DNA of 64,000 nt from Flavobacterium turcicum (GCF_011365745.1 NZ_JAAOBY010000001.1:1-64000), one strand, 5' to 3'; counted from the first letter of the stretch, positions 45,504 to 55,708 are shown. Notes: generated from the sequence alone by a model not told the origin. Program-made: numbers and translations.

Positions 45504-48314
45504 TTATGGGTTGATTGTCCAAGATGCAAAATACTGCTGACCAATTAAACCAGCTCCTAAAACCTGACCATATTCTTTACCACCAATATTTGAAGCTCCA
45601 AGTTTGAATGTTGATTTTAAAGATGGGAAATTGTAATTCAATTGCGCATCGATAACTGTTGCAGAAGCGATAACTCCATCAGCAAAAGAAGATTGCCATA
45701 AGTACTCACTATTCCATCTTCCGCTCACATTAAATCCGAAATTTTTAAATAATTTCTCATTCCCAATAGATGCCTTTACTCTATGTTTTGGAGTGTTGAA
45801 ACCAGCTTCAAAACTTGGATCTTTTGATTGATCAAAACTGAATTCAGCATAGTTATAATTGGCTCCAATCTCAAATTCTTTGTATACTTTTCTAGACAAT
45901 CCAATTCCGAAACCAATTGACTCGATTTCAATTGGAGTATTAGTGTATAACTGAAAAGTTCTTGTGTTACCACTTTGTAAAGCTTGTATCGCTTTTGGAC
46001 CTTCAGGGTTAGTTAATCCACCACCATCTAGTGCTAAACCATACAATGGAGTAATCACATTTAAGTTTCCAATGAAGTTGTTGTATATATTGTAATACCC
46101 ATTGATATCAATAGAGGTTTTGTTGATAAAAGAACGATATCCTAATTCAAAAGCTTTCACTTCTTCTGGTTTAACAAGACCAGCATTTGTTTTTTTAAGT
46201 AAAGCTGGATTTCCAGCAGCAGAAAATGCTAATACAGACGAAGCAAGATATGAATTCTCATAAGCTCTTCTTCCATCAATAGTAACTGTAGCGTTTCCAT
46301 TATTGTTAGCCTGACCAACAGTACCATTAACTGGTAAAGTCTCTGTAAAACGAGTTAAGTTATCTGGAGCTGACCCAAGCAAGATAGCACTACCAACATT
46401 GAAACCAATGTATTGATCTTGAGTAGATGGATTTCTAAAACCTGTTTGGAATGAACCTCTGAAATTATGATTTTTGTTTTCCCCAGCAGAATAAACCAAA
46501 GACACTCTTGGAGAATAATTCCCATCAAAATTTTGTGCTTTATCATAACGAAGCGACCCAGTAAATTTCAATCGATCGTCAATAAATTTTTTCATCACTT
46601 GAGTATACATTCCGTACTCGTCATAACGAATTGGTCCGTTAGCATCTGTGTAAATACGACCAAAAGAATTCAATTCATATTGTCTAAAAGAACCTCCAAC
46701 TTGAATCTCAGCTACTTTGATAATGTCTTTGAAATTGTAATTTACATCTGAGTGATAAATTTTAGAATTATCAACCAACTTTGAACCAGATAAAACACTT
46801 GCTTCGTTGGTAACTTGAGCAAAAGCATTTTTAAACTCTGGAGTTCCTGGTAAAAATCTTCCTGAATCAGCTGAAGCTCTTGCTCTTGCATGCGCTTGCT
46901 CTGGAGTAAAACCTCCTAAAGTTGACTGTACGTAAGCACCGGCATATTGACCAAACCATGTTGCATCACTTTTCCACTTTCTATTTACATTAATACCTGT
47001 AAATAACATATCATATGAATTACCACCATCCTCAGTAGTAGTATAACCTCTTAAGAAAAAGTTTTTACCCTTGAATTCAATTTTATGTTGTTGCATAAAA
47101 AAGTTATTCAAGTAATATCTGTTAGCTCCTTGATAAACAGTGTTACCAAAACCAAATTTACTTTGAACAATAACCTCTAGTCTTTCGTCACCAAAAGGAC
47201 GTACATGTAACGATAAATCAATTTTTGTATTTGACACTTTATTATCTGTCAAATCAACTTCATTATAACCAGTTCTACTTACATTTCTGTTTGGTAATAA
47301 ATTTACCGCAGATGCTGGAATTATGTTTTGAGCCGCAAGAGCTTGTCCAACATTTTTAATGTTAGTAGCAACTTCGTCACCGTAAACATTGATACCATCA
47401 TAGTCAATTGAATTTCTATCAACTCCCATTCTAGTTTTATCATCATAATTTACTGCATGCCATTCCGTACCTTTCATGTAAGCAAAGTTTGCTTTACCTG
47501 CTACATATTTATTGAAAGCTTTTGCCATACGCACTCCATAATCTACGTAGTCATTTGTACCGGCTGCTTTTTGAGTAGTTTGACCAAATTTAGCATATGC
47601 TCTGATACCTTCGCTTGTAAATGGACTTTTACTAGTCATGAACAAAATTCCGTTAAATGCATTCGCACCATACAAAGCCGAAGAAGCTCCTGGTAATAAT
47701 TCAACTGACTGAACATCAATTTCTGAAACTCCTATTAAGTTTCCTAACACGAAGTTTAATAACGGAGAAGAGTTATCCATACCGTCCACTAATTGCATAA
47801 AACGAGTATTGGCTACAGAAGCAAATCCACGAGTATTGATCGACTTGAATGACATACTAGAAGTATTCATTTGAACTTCTTTCATGTTTTCTAATCCGTC
47901 ATAAAAAGATGGTGAAGCTGTTTTTTTAATTTCAGCAGTACCCATTCTTTCAATGGTTACTGGCGACTCAAGCACACGCTCTGGAGTTCTTGACGCAGAT
48001 ACCACGATTTCATCTAGTTTATTCTCTTCATCTAATAATTTGACAACAATTTTTTGAGTTGATGAAGCAACAGAAACCTTTTGAGATGCAAAACCAATAC
48101 TTGTAATTTCAATTACAAACGGTGGTTTTTTATTTGATTTTAAAGTAAAAGCACCGTCAACATCTGTCGTTGTGCTGGCAGCATCTCCTAGAAGTTTGAT
48201 ATTGGCTCCAGGAATAGGCTGGTTGTTACTGTCTGTAACAACACCTGAAATTGAATTTTGAGCAAATGTTACGCTACAAAAAAACAATGTCAAAAAAAGT
48301 AAATACACTCTCAT
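45504..48314 (-). CDS. TonB-dependent outer-membrane receptor
   Basis: This 936-residue protein has a signal peptide (about 1-18), an N-terminal carboxypeptidase-regulatory-like domain (about 20-100), a plug domain (about 115-225, beginning near DEIVVSASRTPERV), and a 22-strand type barrel ending in FASWTINP. No SusD partner adjoins it; the partner gene is an SGNH hydrolase, so it differs from a classical SusC. The ligand may be an esterified or lipid-like compound, but this is inferred from the neighbour only. Confidence 0.93.
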   Translation of the reverse strand: MRVYLLFLTLFFCSVTFAQNSISGVVTDSNNQPIPGANIKLLGDAASTTTDVDGAFTLKSNKKPPFVIEITSIGFASQKVSVASSTQKIVVKLLDEENKLDEIVVSASRTPERVLESPVTIERMGTAEIKKTASPSFYDGLENMKEVQMNTSSMSFKSINTRGFASVANTRFMQLVDGMDNSSPLLNFVLGNLIGVSEIDVQSVELLPGASSALYGANAFNGILFMTSKSPFTSEGIRAYAKFGQTTQKAAGTNDYVDYGVRMAKAFNKYVAGKANFAYMKGTEWHAVNYDDKTRMGVDRNSIDYDGINVYGDEVATNIKNVGQALAAQNIIPASAVNLLPNRNVSRTGYNEVDLTDNKVSNTKIDLSLHVRPFGDERLEVIVQSKFGFGNTVYQGANRYYLNNFFMQQHKIEFKGKNFFLRGYTTTEDGGNSYDMLFTGINVNRKWKSDATWFGQYAGAYVQSTLGGFTPEQAHARARASADSGRFLPGTPEFKNAFAQVTNEASVLSGSKLVDNSKIYHSDVNYNFKDIIKVAEIQVGGSFRQYELNSFGRIYTDANGPIRYDEYGMYTQVMKKFIDDRLKFTGSLRYDKAQNFDGNYSPRVSLVYSAGENKNHNFRGSFQTGFRNPSTQDQYIGFNVGSAILLGSAPDNLTRFTETLPVNGTVGQANNNGNATVTIDGRRAYENSYLASSVLAFSAAGNPALLKKTNAGLVKPEEVKAFELGYRSFINKTSIDINGYYNIYNNFIGNLNVITPLYGLALDGGGLTNPEGPKAIQALQSGNTRTFQLYTNTPIEIESIGFGIGLSRKVYKEFEIGANYNYAEFSFDQSKDPSFEAGFNTPKHRVKASIGNEKLFKNFGFNVSGRWNSEYLWQSSFADGVIASATVIDAQLNYNFPSLKSTFKLGASNIGGKEYGQVLGAGLIGQQYFASWTINP

Positions 48315-48652
48315 TGGGCTATAATTTGTTGGTTTATGACGCCAAAGTACAAATAATTTTGATATTAATAAAAAAGAAGCGAAAAAAATCGGGAATCAGC
48401 ATTTATAATGGTCTAATCAGACTTAATTGCTATTTCTAAAAGAATTTTTAATGTTAAATTTTAAGTATAAAAAACATAATTTCATTATGCATGCATATAA
48501 AAAATACATTAATCTTAAAAATTTTATTAAATTTTAGATATTTGACAAAAGTGCAAAAAACGTAAAAATTTATACTAATTTTCACATTTACAAAGCAAAA
48601 AAAAAGCCCCGAAAGTTGAACTTTCAGGGCTATTATAAAAAAATATTTTCAC
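48315..48652. other. AT-rich spacer between glmS and the TonB receptor gene
   Basis: This 338-nt gap has no ORF of note. It holds the upstream region of the receptor gene (minus strand, with a near -7 sequence TACTTTG about 35 nt before its start) and, at the other end, the terminator of glmS. I see nothing else. Confidence 0.45.
48596..48632 (-). terminator. Terminator of glmS
   Basis: A 12-bp stem (48605-48616 with 48620-48631) with T·G wobble on the minus strand and a long T-run after it on that strand. Confidence 0.85.
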
Positions 48653-50500
48653 TTATTCAACTGTAACTGATTTTGCTAAGTTACGAGGTTGATCAACATT
48701 ACAACCACGCATTACCGCTATATGGTAAGACAATAACTGTAATGGAATTGTAGTAATTAGTGGCGAAAGCGCATCTGAGGTTTCTGGAATCTCAATTACG
48801 TAATCAGCCAACTCGCGAACTTGCGTATCTCCTTTAGTTACTACAGCAATAATTTTTCCGCTACGAGATTTAATTTCTTGAATATTACTAACAATTTTAT
48901 CGTAATGTCCTTGCTTAGGAGCAATTACAACTACAGGCATATGCTCGTCAATTAATGCAATCGGACCATGCTTCATTTCGGCAGCAGGATAACCTTCAGC
49001 GTGAATGTATGATATCTCCTTTAGCTTTAACGCACCCTCTAAGGCAACTGGGAAATTATACCCACGACCTAAGTACAAGCAATTTGAAGCATCTTTAAAT
49101 ACAGCTGCGATTTCTTGTGCTACTTCATTGGTCTCTAAAGCTTCTTTAACTTTCTCTGGAATAATTTCTAATTCCTCAAGGTAAGCATGAAATACAGAAT
49201 TTGACAAAGTTCCTTTTGCTTTAGCTAAACGCAAGGCAATCATCGTTAAAACTGTAATTTGCGTTGTAAACGCCTTTGTAGATGCTACTCCAATTTCTGG
49301 ACCAGCGTGCGTATAGGCACCTGCATGACTTTCTCTGGAAATAGAAGAACCCACCACATTACAAACTCCAAAGACGAATGCACCATGTTCTTTAGCTAAC
49401 TTAATAGCAGCCATAGTATCTGCAGTTTCCCCTGATTGTGAAATTGCTATAACAATATCTTTACTACTAATGATTGGATTTCTATATCTGAACTCAGAAG
49501 CATATTCTACTTCAACAGGAATTCTAGCAAATTCTTCAAAAATATATTCGGCAACCAAACCAGCATGCCAAGATGTTCCACACGCAACGATTAGAATACG
49601 ATCAGCATTTAAAAATTTCTCTAAATTATCTTCAATTCCAGCCATTTGAATCAAACCTTCATTTGCATGAAGTCTACCACGATAAGTATCCTTAATTACA
49701 CTAGGTTGTTCGTAAATTTCTTTCATCATGAAGTGATCGTAACCTCCTTTTTCAATTTGCTCCAAATTCATCTGTAGCTCTTGAATAGTTGGGTTTACCA
49801 AAGAGTCATCTTTAATTTTACGAACCTTCATTGGTTTATGCAACCTAATGTTAGCCATTTCTCCGTCTTCTAAGTAAATAGCATTAGATGTATACTCGAT
49901 GAATGGCGATGCATCAGATGCAATGAAAAACTCACCTTCACCTACACCAATAGCTAAAGGACTACCTAAACGTGCCGCAACTATTTCATTTGGATTTTTT
50001 TTATCAAATACAGCTATAGCATAAGCGCCAACAACTTGATTTAATGCTACTTGAACTGCTTTTCCTAGTTTCAATTTATCTTTTTTCTGTACTTCTTCAA
50101 TCAAATTCACCAACACTTCAGTATCAGTATCTGAATGAAATACATATCCTCTTTTTAAAAGCTCTGCCTTTAGAGGCGCATAATTCTCAATGATACCGTT
50201 GTGAACAATAGCTAAATCTCCAGAATTTGATAAATGAGGATGTGAGTTTACATCATTTGGCACTCCGTGAGTAGCCCAGCGTGTATGACCCACTCCAATA
50301 GAACCTGAAATTGCCATATCTACTGATGCCTTAGCCTCGAGATCAGCGACCTTGCCTTTAGTCTTAGTAACTTGTATAGACGCTCCATCATACAGCATTA
50401 CGCCTGCACTATCATAACCTCTATATTCAAGTCTTTTCAGTCCCTTAATTACAATAGGATACGCTTCTCTGTATCCAATATATCCAACGATTCCACACAT
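48653..50500 (-). CDS. glmS: Glutamine--fructose-6-phosphate aminotransferase
   Basis: This enzyme makes glucosamine-6-phosphate for cell wall and lipopolysaccharide synthesis. The 615-residue protein starts MCGIVGYIG (Cys2 is the glutaminase nucleophile after Met removal), has TRWATHG, two SIS isomerase domains (CGTSWHAG and GRGYNFPVALEGALKLKE) and ends NLAKSVTVE, the classic C-terminus. It lies 8 nt after the DUF4270 gene on the same strand. Confidence 0.98.
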   Translation of the reverse strand: MCGIVGYIGYREAYPIVIKGLKRLEYRGYDSAGVMLYDGASIQVTKTKGKVADLEAKASVDMAISGSIGVGHTRWATHGVPNDVNSHPHLSNSGDLAIVHNGIIENYAPLKAELLKRGYVFHSDTDTEVLVNLIEEVQKKDKLKLGKAVQVALNQVVGAYAIAVFDKKNPNEIVAARLGSPLAIGVGEGEFFIASDASPFIEYTSNAIYLEDGEMANIRLHKPMKVRKIKDDSLVNPTIQELQMNLEQIEKGGYDHFMMKEIYEQPSVIKDTYRGRLHANEGLIQMAGIEDNLEKFLNADRILIVACGTSWHAGLVAEYIFEEFARIPVEVEYASEFRYRNPIISSKDIVIAISQSGETADTMAAIKLAKEHGAFVFGVCNVVGSSISRESHAGAYTHAGPEIGVASTKAFTTQITVLTMIALRLAKAKGTLSNSVFHAYLEELEIIPEKVKEALETNEVAQEIAAVFKDASNCLYLGRGYNFPVALEGALKLKEISYIHAEGYPAAEMKHGPIALIDEHMPVVVIAPKQGHYDKIVSNIQEIKSRSGKIIAVVTKGDTQVRELADYVIEIPETSDALSPLITTIPLQLLSYHIAVMRGCNVDQPRNLAKSVTVE

Positions 50501-50508
50501 AATTTACA

Positions 50509-52176
50509 CTAATTAGGTTTTGTAAAATAAATTTCAAGCTTTAGCCTTTTATCAGCTGGCACGGTCGATTTTCCACCAAAAATAATGGTTCCAAGCGGAT
50601 TCATAACGGACGCCTTAGGCACTTGTTTAATAAAACTGTTCGCATTTCTTACGGAATAAGAATTTGAAACAGCAATTGATTCGGTCACAACCACACCTAA
50701 TTTTACATTAGTGGAGTCTTTATTATTAATCAAGTTACGAATTTGATTTGTAATTCGCACTTTGTACGTTGTTCCTCTTTTTGATGTAGCATCTTTACGA
50801 ATTAATCCATCAAGAATAGATTTCGATTTTTTAGGATCAGCAGCATTGGTCGAAGGGTCTAAAGTAAAATCAACTATCGGGCGATTGTTTGTGAAATCGT
50901 AAACATAAATACGCTGCGGCTCTTTACTTGAAGCCATACTTGCAGCATCAATGTGAAATACAAGGTTTGCCTCATTAACCAACAACTTTTTACCATCTGC
51001 AGGATTTCTTAAATCATCCAATTCATCTGATATTCCGTTTGGCCCACCCAAGACACCATTTGCATCGTATCCTTTCAAGTCTGTTTTATTGAACAATTCT
51101 AAGATTGAAACAGCACCTTCTCCACCTCTCAAAAATAATTTATCATCACCTTCTGTCGTATTCCCAGTATTAGGAAGCGCATTGTATGCTGCACCTGAAG
51201 ATGAAAAATCATTAGTTAATAAACTAACAGAATTACCTCTAAGATTTAACTCAATAGTTTTCTTAACCCTTGGGATTTTTGTAGTTCCTGCAGCTGGGGT
51301 ACCATCTTCATTATATTTAATGGTTATTTTACCTTTTGTAAAATCCAACATCGCCATGTTCCCTGCACTTCCCGGAATCTTTTCAATTTTAAAATACAAG
51401 CCTCTAAAATAGTTTTTGAACACTTCATTTGAAGCCAATTTACCAGAGTTTATGGCATCAATAATCTTTGTCTTAAAAAAACTTCTATTAAGAGTTAACT
51501 GCATAGAAGGCGGCGAATAGGTCGTAGTTTTTGCATTAGTAACCGTATCTGTTGTAACCACAGAGAGCTCTTTTGAATCAAAGAAAAACTCTTCGTTTTG
51601 CGATTTATCAGCACTATTATCGTTTAGAAGCGTAGGCAGTTTTAAACCGTCAAAATCAGCATTTTGATTGCTGTAATATTTTTGTGGAGATTTGAATCCT
51701 GTAGCTGGATCTAAGTCTCTCATAAAAAAACCTGATTCATAAACACTTAACTTCATCTTGGCTTTTTCAGGACCATAAATAGAATCTAAAACATAGGTTC
51801 TCGTGCCATCAGTATTTAATTTTGTTTGTGTATTATCTACATAGTAAGGAATTGTCAAAACAACACTTTCTACAAATGGATTCGCACCTACAGAAGTAAT
51901 TACAGACTCTAATGTAAGTTGCGTATTAAAGTTTGCACTAGTTTGACCAAAATTAGAATCACTGTAAATACCCAAAGGGTTTACCTCTAAATTATTAGAT
52001 TGCACAGCATTCGTTTTTTGGGTATATCCCAAAACGCTATAGGACTGTTTACTAAGGTCAAAATTATTTTCACCTATCAAGTCACCACCAATTTCATTAA
52101 ATTCTTTATCACAAGAAGTTAAAAAAATAACACTAAACAAGAGGAAAATGTTCTTAAAAAAAGAATTGTTAATCAT
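50509..52176 (-). CDS. DUF4270-family lipoprotein
   Basis: This 555-residue lipoprotein has a lipobox ending LTSC (Cys22) and a beta-rich extracellular-type body with the opening DKEFNEIGGDLIG. It matches the DUF4270 family of Bacteroidetes, of unknown function. It sits between a glycogen-synthase-like gene and glmS with small gaps (20 and 8 nt), so it is probably co-transcribed with them. Confidence 0.85.
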   Translation of the reverse strand: MINNSFFKNIFLLFSVIFLTSCDKEFNEIGGDLIGENNFDLSKQSYSVLGYTQKTNAVQSNNLEVNPLGIYSDSNFGQTSANFNTQLTLESVITSVGANPFVESVVLTIPYYVDNTQTKLNTDGTRTYVLDSIYGPEKAKMKLSVYESGFFMRDLDPATGFKSPQKYYSNQNADFDGLKLPTLLNDNSADKSQNEEFFFDSKELSVVTTDTVTNAKTTTYSPPSMQLTLNRSFFKTKIIDAINSGKLASNEVFKNYFRGLYFKIEKIPGSAGNMAMLDFTKGKITIKYNEDGTPAAGTTKIPRVKKTIELNLRGNSVSLLTNDFSSSGAAYNALPNTGNTTEGDDKLFLRGGEGAVSILELFNKTDLKGYDANGVLGGPNGISDELDDLRNPADGKKLLVNEANLVFHIDAASMASSKEPQRIYVYDFTNNRPIVDFTLDPSTNAADPKKSKSILDGLIRKDATSKRGTTYKVRITNQIRNLINNKDSTNVKLGVVVTESIAVSNSYSVRNANSFIKQVPKASVMNPLGTIIFGGKSTVPADKRLKLEIYFTKPN

Positions 52177-52196
52177 AGGATCAAAAAAGTTTAATT

Positions 52197-53003
52197 TTAT
52201 AGCACTTCATTTTTATAGAAGTTTGTATACGCTTCTGCAAAAGCACCTTTCGCGGTGAAAGGTAAAAAAGGTTTTCCTGAAGACTCTATAAATTTTGTTA
52301 AACTTGATGAGAGGTTATCAGCAGCAATAATCACAGCATCCGAATGCAGTACGGTTGCCTTCATAATATTTTCGAAATTAGGCACTTCTAAGTCTGCAAT
52401 AGCCTCATCAGGAACACCGTCGAATTTTACTTTGTTTATCATTTCTGCATCTAGTGTACCATCAAAAGATTGACTGTAAACGGATGTAACGATTTTGGTA
52501 TCCGAAAATAAAGCTTCGTTTTTATAGAAGTGTTTCATGTAAACCGGTAGCATAGCAGCCATCCAGCCGTGTACGTGAATAATATCTGGAACCCAATTTA
52601 GTTTTTTTACTGTCTCTACAACACCTTTTGCAAAAAAGATAGCGCGTTCGTCATTATCAGGATACATGACACCTTCTTCATCAGCAAATGTGGCTTTCCT
52701 TTTAAAATATTCATCGTTATCAATAAAATAAACCTGAATACGCTCTTTTGGTATCGAAGCTACCTTAATAATCAAAGGCATATCGAGATCATTCACTACC
52801 AAATTCATCCCCGAAAGTCTAATTACTTCGTGTAATTGATGTCTTCTCTCGTTAATATTTCCATACCTTGGCATAAAAATTCTTATCTGTCCACCTTGAT
52901 CATTGATCATTTTAGGCACGTCATAAGACATTAAAGAGACCTCGTTTTCAGCGAGATACGGCACCACTTCAGATGATACATATAATATCCTCTTATCTTT
53001 CAT
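52197..53003 (-). CDS. Reduced glycogen/starch-synthase-like protein
   Basis: From the ATG at 53003 it has 268 residues and corresponds to the N-terminal GT5 catalytic half of glycogen synthase (RILYVSSEVVPYLAEN, PDIIHVHGWMAAMLP). The C-terminal glycosyltransferase domain found in full-length enzymes of about 470-490 residues is absent. The N-terminal Lys-x-Gly-Gly nucleotide-sugar loop is also not there, with AENEVSLMSY in its place. It may be a non-catalytic or regulatory relative. It heads the transcript with DUF4270 and glmS. A TAATTTTG box at 53042-53049 supports this start over an in-frame one at 53174 that would overlap panC. Confidence 0.85.
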   Translation of the reverse strand: MKDKRILYVSSEVVPYLAENEVSLMSYDVPKMINDQGGQIRIFMPRYGNINERRHQLHEVIRLSGMNLVVNDLDMPLIIKVASIPKERIQVYFIDNDEYFKRKATFADEEGVMYPDNDERAIFFAKGVVETVKKLNWVPDIIHVHGWMAAMLPVYMKHFYKNEALFSDTKIVTSVYSQSFDGTLDAEMINKVKFDGVPDEAIADLEVPNFENIMKATVLHSDAVIIAADNLSSSLTKFIESSGKPFLPFTAKGAFAEAYTNFYKNEVL

Positions 53004-53041
53004 ATTGTAATTTACTTTGTTTATTGGCAATAAAAACCACG

Positions 53042-53049
53042 CAAAATTA
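53042..53049 (-). promoter_or_regulatory. -7 box of the glycogen-synthase-like gene
   Basis: The minus strand reads TAATTTTG, about 38 nt upstream of the ATG at 53003. It is divergent from the panC promoter box at 53081-53088. Confidence 0.5.
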
Positions 53050-53080
53050 CAAAATTTTATGCAGTTATTAACTAAAATAG

Positions 53081-53088
53081 TAAGTTTG
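53081..53088 (+). promoter_or_regulatory. -7 box of panC
   Basis: TAAGTTTG matches TAnnTTTG, 23 nt before the panC ATG. Confidence 0.5.
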
Positions 53089-53111
53089 CATTTAATTTTA
53101 ATAATACAGCC

Positions 53112-53960
53112 ATGCCTATTTTCTACGGAAAAGCATCTTTGATGGACTATTTGAAATCGATACAAACACTCCATTCAACGATTGGGTTTGTCCCAACAAT
53201 GGGCGCTTTACACGAGGGTCACCTGGCTTTAATGCAAAGATCACTAGAAGAAAATACTACAACTGTGGTCAGTATTTTTGTGAATCCTACACAGTTTAAT
53301 AACCCTGAGGACTTAGCAAAATACCCACGTACACTCGATCAAGATGTAGCTAAACTTAATGCGCTAGATCCTACTATTGTGTTGTATGCACCTGCTGTTG
53401 AAGATTTATACGAGGGCATTCCTTCATCAGAACATTTTGATTTTGACGGACTGGAAAATCAGATGGAAGGACGTTTTAGACCCGGGCATTTTAACGGAGT
53501 AGGTACAATCGTAAAACGCTTATTTGAAATTGTTACCCCACAAAATGCTTATTTTGGCGAAAAAGATTTTCAGCAACTTCAAATTGTTAAAAAAATGGTA
53601 GCCAAAAATAACTTACCGGTTAATGTTATTGGTTGCCCCATTTATAGAGAATCGAATGAATTGGCCATGAGTTCAAGAAACGAGCGCTTATCTACAGAAG
53701 AACGTGCTGAAGCCGCCTTGATTTACCAAGCATTACTTGGTGCTCGGTCCCAATTTGCGACAAAAAGCACTGCAGATATTGGCAAATGGGTTACCAAATA
53801 TTTTGATAAGAACCCTCGATTTACTCTCGAATATTTTACAATTGCTGACGAAGCCACTTTAGTTTCTTGCGTTAGAAAAAATAAAAACAAAAAATACCGC
53901 GCGTTCATAGCTGTTTTAGTTAACAATATTCGCTTAATTGACACCATTTCATTAAATTAA
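53112..53960 (+). CDS. panC: Pantothenate synthetase
   Basis: This enzyme condenses pantoate and beta-alanine with ATP to form pantothenate. The 282-residue protein contains [12 protein letters not shown] (HxGH at 34-37), [14 protein letters not shown] and the KMSKS-like SSRNERLS. It is followed after 14 nt by panD, which supplies beta-alanine. Confidence 0.97.
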   Translation: MPIFYGKASLMDYLKSIQTLHSTIGFVPTMGALHEGHLALMQRSLEENTTTVVSIFVNPTQFNNPEDLAKYPRTLDQDVAKLNALDPTIVLYAPAVEDLYEGIPSSEHFDFDGLENQMEGRFRPGHFNGVGTIVKRLFEIVTPQNAYFGEKDFQQLQIVKKMVAKNNLPVNVIGCPIYRESNELAMSSRNERLSTEERAEAALIYQALLGARSQFATKSTADIGKWVTKYFDKNPRFTLEYFTIADEATLVSCVRKNKNKKYRAFIAVLVNNIRLIDTISLN

Positions 53961-53962
53961 AT

Positions 53963-53970
53963 TACTTTTG
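53963..53970 (+). promoter_or_regulatory. -7 box of panD
   Basis: TACTTTTG ends 4 nt before the panD ATG at 53975, the same geometry as at pth. It overlaps the gap after the panC stop, so panD may have its own, possibly leaderless, transcript in addition to reading from panC. Confidence 0.45.
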
Positions 53971-53974
53971 TAGC

Positions 53975-54325
53975 ATGCAAATTCAAGTTTTAAAATCGAA
54001 AATCCACCGTGTAAAAGTTACAGGGGCTGATTTAAATTATATCGGATCTATTACAATTGACGAGGCACTTTTAGAAGCCTCTAATATTATTGAAGGCGAA
54101 AAAGTTTCTATTGTTAACATCAATAATGGAGAACGCTTTGAAACTTATGCCATCAAAGGCGAGAAAAACTCTGGCACTATTACTTTAAACGGGCCTGCTG
54201 CCAGAAAAGTTCAAAAGGATGACATTATCATTATCATTTCTTACGCAGGAATGGATTTTGAAGAGGCAAAAACTTTCAAACCATGGGTTATTTTCCCGAA
54301 TGAGAATGACAATTCATTGACTTAA
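53975..54325 (+). CDS. panD: Aspartate 1-decarboxylase (pyruvoyl-dependent)
   Basis: This enzyme makes beta-alanine from aspartate for pantothenate. The 116-residue proenzyme opens [16 protein letters not shown], with the self-processing site Gly24-Ser25 (YIGSITID) that forms the pyruvoyl group. Length and start match the family, so the ATG at 53975 is the right start despite the promoter box close to it. Confidence 0.96.
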   Translation: MQIQVLKSKIHRVKVTGADLNYIGSITIDEALLEASNIIEGEKVSIVNINNGERFETYAIKGEKNSGTITLNGPAARKVQKDDIIIIISYAGMDFEEAKTFKPWVIFPNENDNSLT

Positions 54326-54342
54326 TAAATCAAGCACAAAAC

Positions 54343-54430
54343 GCAATCACAAGTTAGGATTGCACTTTCTAATATCACCATTAAAACGTATTCCGAAATT
54401 GTATAGGAATTCGTTTTAATGGTTTTTTTA
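54343..54430 (+). terminator. Terminator after panD
   Basis: The main hairpin has 17-nt arms (54378-54394 with 54406-54422, one mismatch) and a T-run. A smaller hairpin with GCAATC/GATTGC arms (54343-54348 with 54358-54363) precedes it. Confidence 0.8.
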
Positions 54431-54559
54431 ATCCATTATATTTCGAAAACATAACAATTGAATACGTTTTAACCAATCACTTTTTGCAACTCGTAAACCA
54501 ATATTTGTGCTATCTTAGTACCTTTCATTTGCTACAGCGTAACAAAAAAAGAACCCCTT

Positions 54560-55708
54560 ATGAAACAAACCCTACTTTTATTTCTTTTTTCATTGAGTGT
54601 AATGGCACAAAAAACAAGCTTTGAGTTTGAGTCTAAGCAATTAGGTAGTACCAGAACACTTTCTATTGGGATTCCGGCATCACTAGAAAAAAACCCAAAT
54701 AAAAAATATCCTTTACTCATACTATTAGATGGAGATTATTTGTTTGATCCTTTTTACGGATCACTTAGCTATGGTGCGTATTGGGACGATATACCAGAAT
54801 GCATCGTTGTTGGAATCAATCAAAATACTGATGAAGAGCGCTACGCTGACTGTGAATTTGACGCTGAAACAGGACTTCCGAATAGTCAAAGTGCCAAATT
54901 TTATAATTTTATCGCAACGGAATTAGTTCCATTTTTAGAAAAAAAATACTCTATTGCACCCTTTCGAATCCTAGCAGGACATGATCTTACGGCAGGTTTC
55001 ATCAATTATTATTTGTACCAAGACCAATCTATGTTTGATGGATATGTGGCACTAGGAACCGAATTTGCCCCAGAGATGGAAACCAAAATAGCAACCGCCT
55101 TGAGTAAGGTTAAAAAACCTTTGTTTTATTACCATTCGAATGGTGAAGGCGATACTAAAAAAATTCAAACACCAATAAAAGAACTCGACTCACAACTCAA
55201 ACAAATCAGTAATCCAAACCTGCATTACAAGTTTGATAATTTTAGTGGCGCTTCTCATTACTCGTTAGTACTCTACTCCATTCCAAGTGCATTATATCAT
55301 TTTTTTGACACCTACAAACCAATCTCATCAACTGAATACAGCGAAAAAATTGCTGTACTTACATCAGGTTACGCAGACTATCTCCAAAACAAATACGACG
55401 TACTACAAAAAACACTCGGTATAAAAACTCCCGTCCGATTGAATGATTTTAAGGCAATAGAAGCCGCAATTTTAAAAAACAAAGCGTATCCTGAACTTGA
55501 ACAATTGGCACAAATGTCAAATAGAGATTATCCTAAATCAATGCTCGCAGAGTATCAATTGGGTTTGATGTATGAAAAAACAGGAGACACAAAAAGAGCG
55601 GCCAAAAAATATCAAAACGCTTCCCAATTAGATGAAATTGGAGATCTCACCAAAGACATGATGATCGAAAAATATGAAGATATGGTTAGCCAAACACCAA
55701 AAAAATAA
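54560..55708 (+). CDS. Esterase-like alpha/beta-hydrolase with substituted nucleophile
   Basis: This 382-residue protein has a signal peptide (about 1-16) and an esterase-D-like alpha/beta-hydrolase fold (LLILLDGDYLF, IVVGINQN). At the nucleophile elbow the expected Gly-His-Ser is Gly140-His141-Asp142 (LAGHDLTAG), while the His233 of ASHYSLV is present. The catalytic Ser is therefore missing, so the protein is either inactive or works in another way. The C-terminal part has a TPR-like helix pair (LGLMYEKTGDTKRAAKKYQNA). Its stop overlaps the start of radA by one base, so the pair is coupled. Confidence 0.85.
   Translation: MKQTLLLFLFSLSVMAQKTSFEFESKQLGSTRTLSIGIPASLEKNPNKKYPLLILLDGDYLFDPFYGSLSYGAYWDDIPECIVVGINQNTDEERYADCEFDAETGLPNSQSAKFYNFIATELVPFLEKKYSIAPFRILAGHDLTAGFINYYLYQDQSMFDGYVALGTEFAPEMETKIATALSKVKKPLFYYHSNGEGDTKKIQTPIKELDSQLKQISNPNLHYKFDNFSGASHYSLVLYSIPSALYHFFDTYKPISSTEYSEKIAVLTSGYADYLQNKYDVLQKTLGIKTPVRLNDFKAIEAAILKNKAYPELEQLAQMSNRDYPKSMLAEYQLGLMYEKTGDTKRAAKKYQNASQLDEIGDLTKDMMIEKYEDMVSQTPKK

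Noticed and set aside
53004-53174. Extension of the glycogen-synthase-like frame to 53174
   Set aside because: It would overlap panC and cross both promoter boxes; the family start fits 53003.
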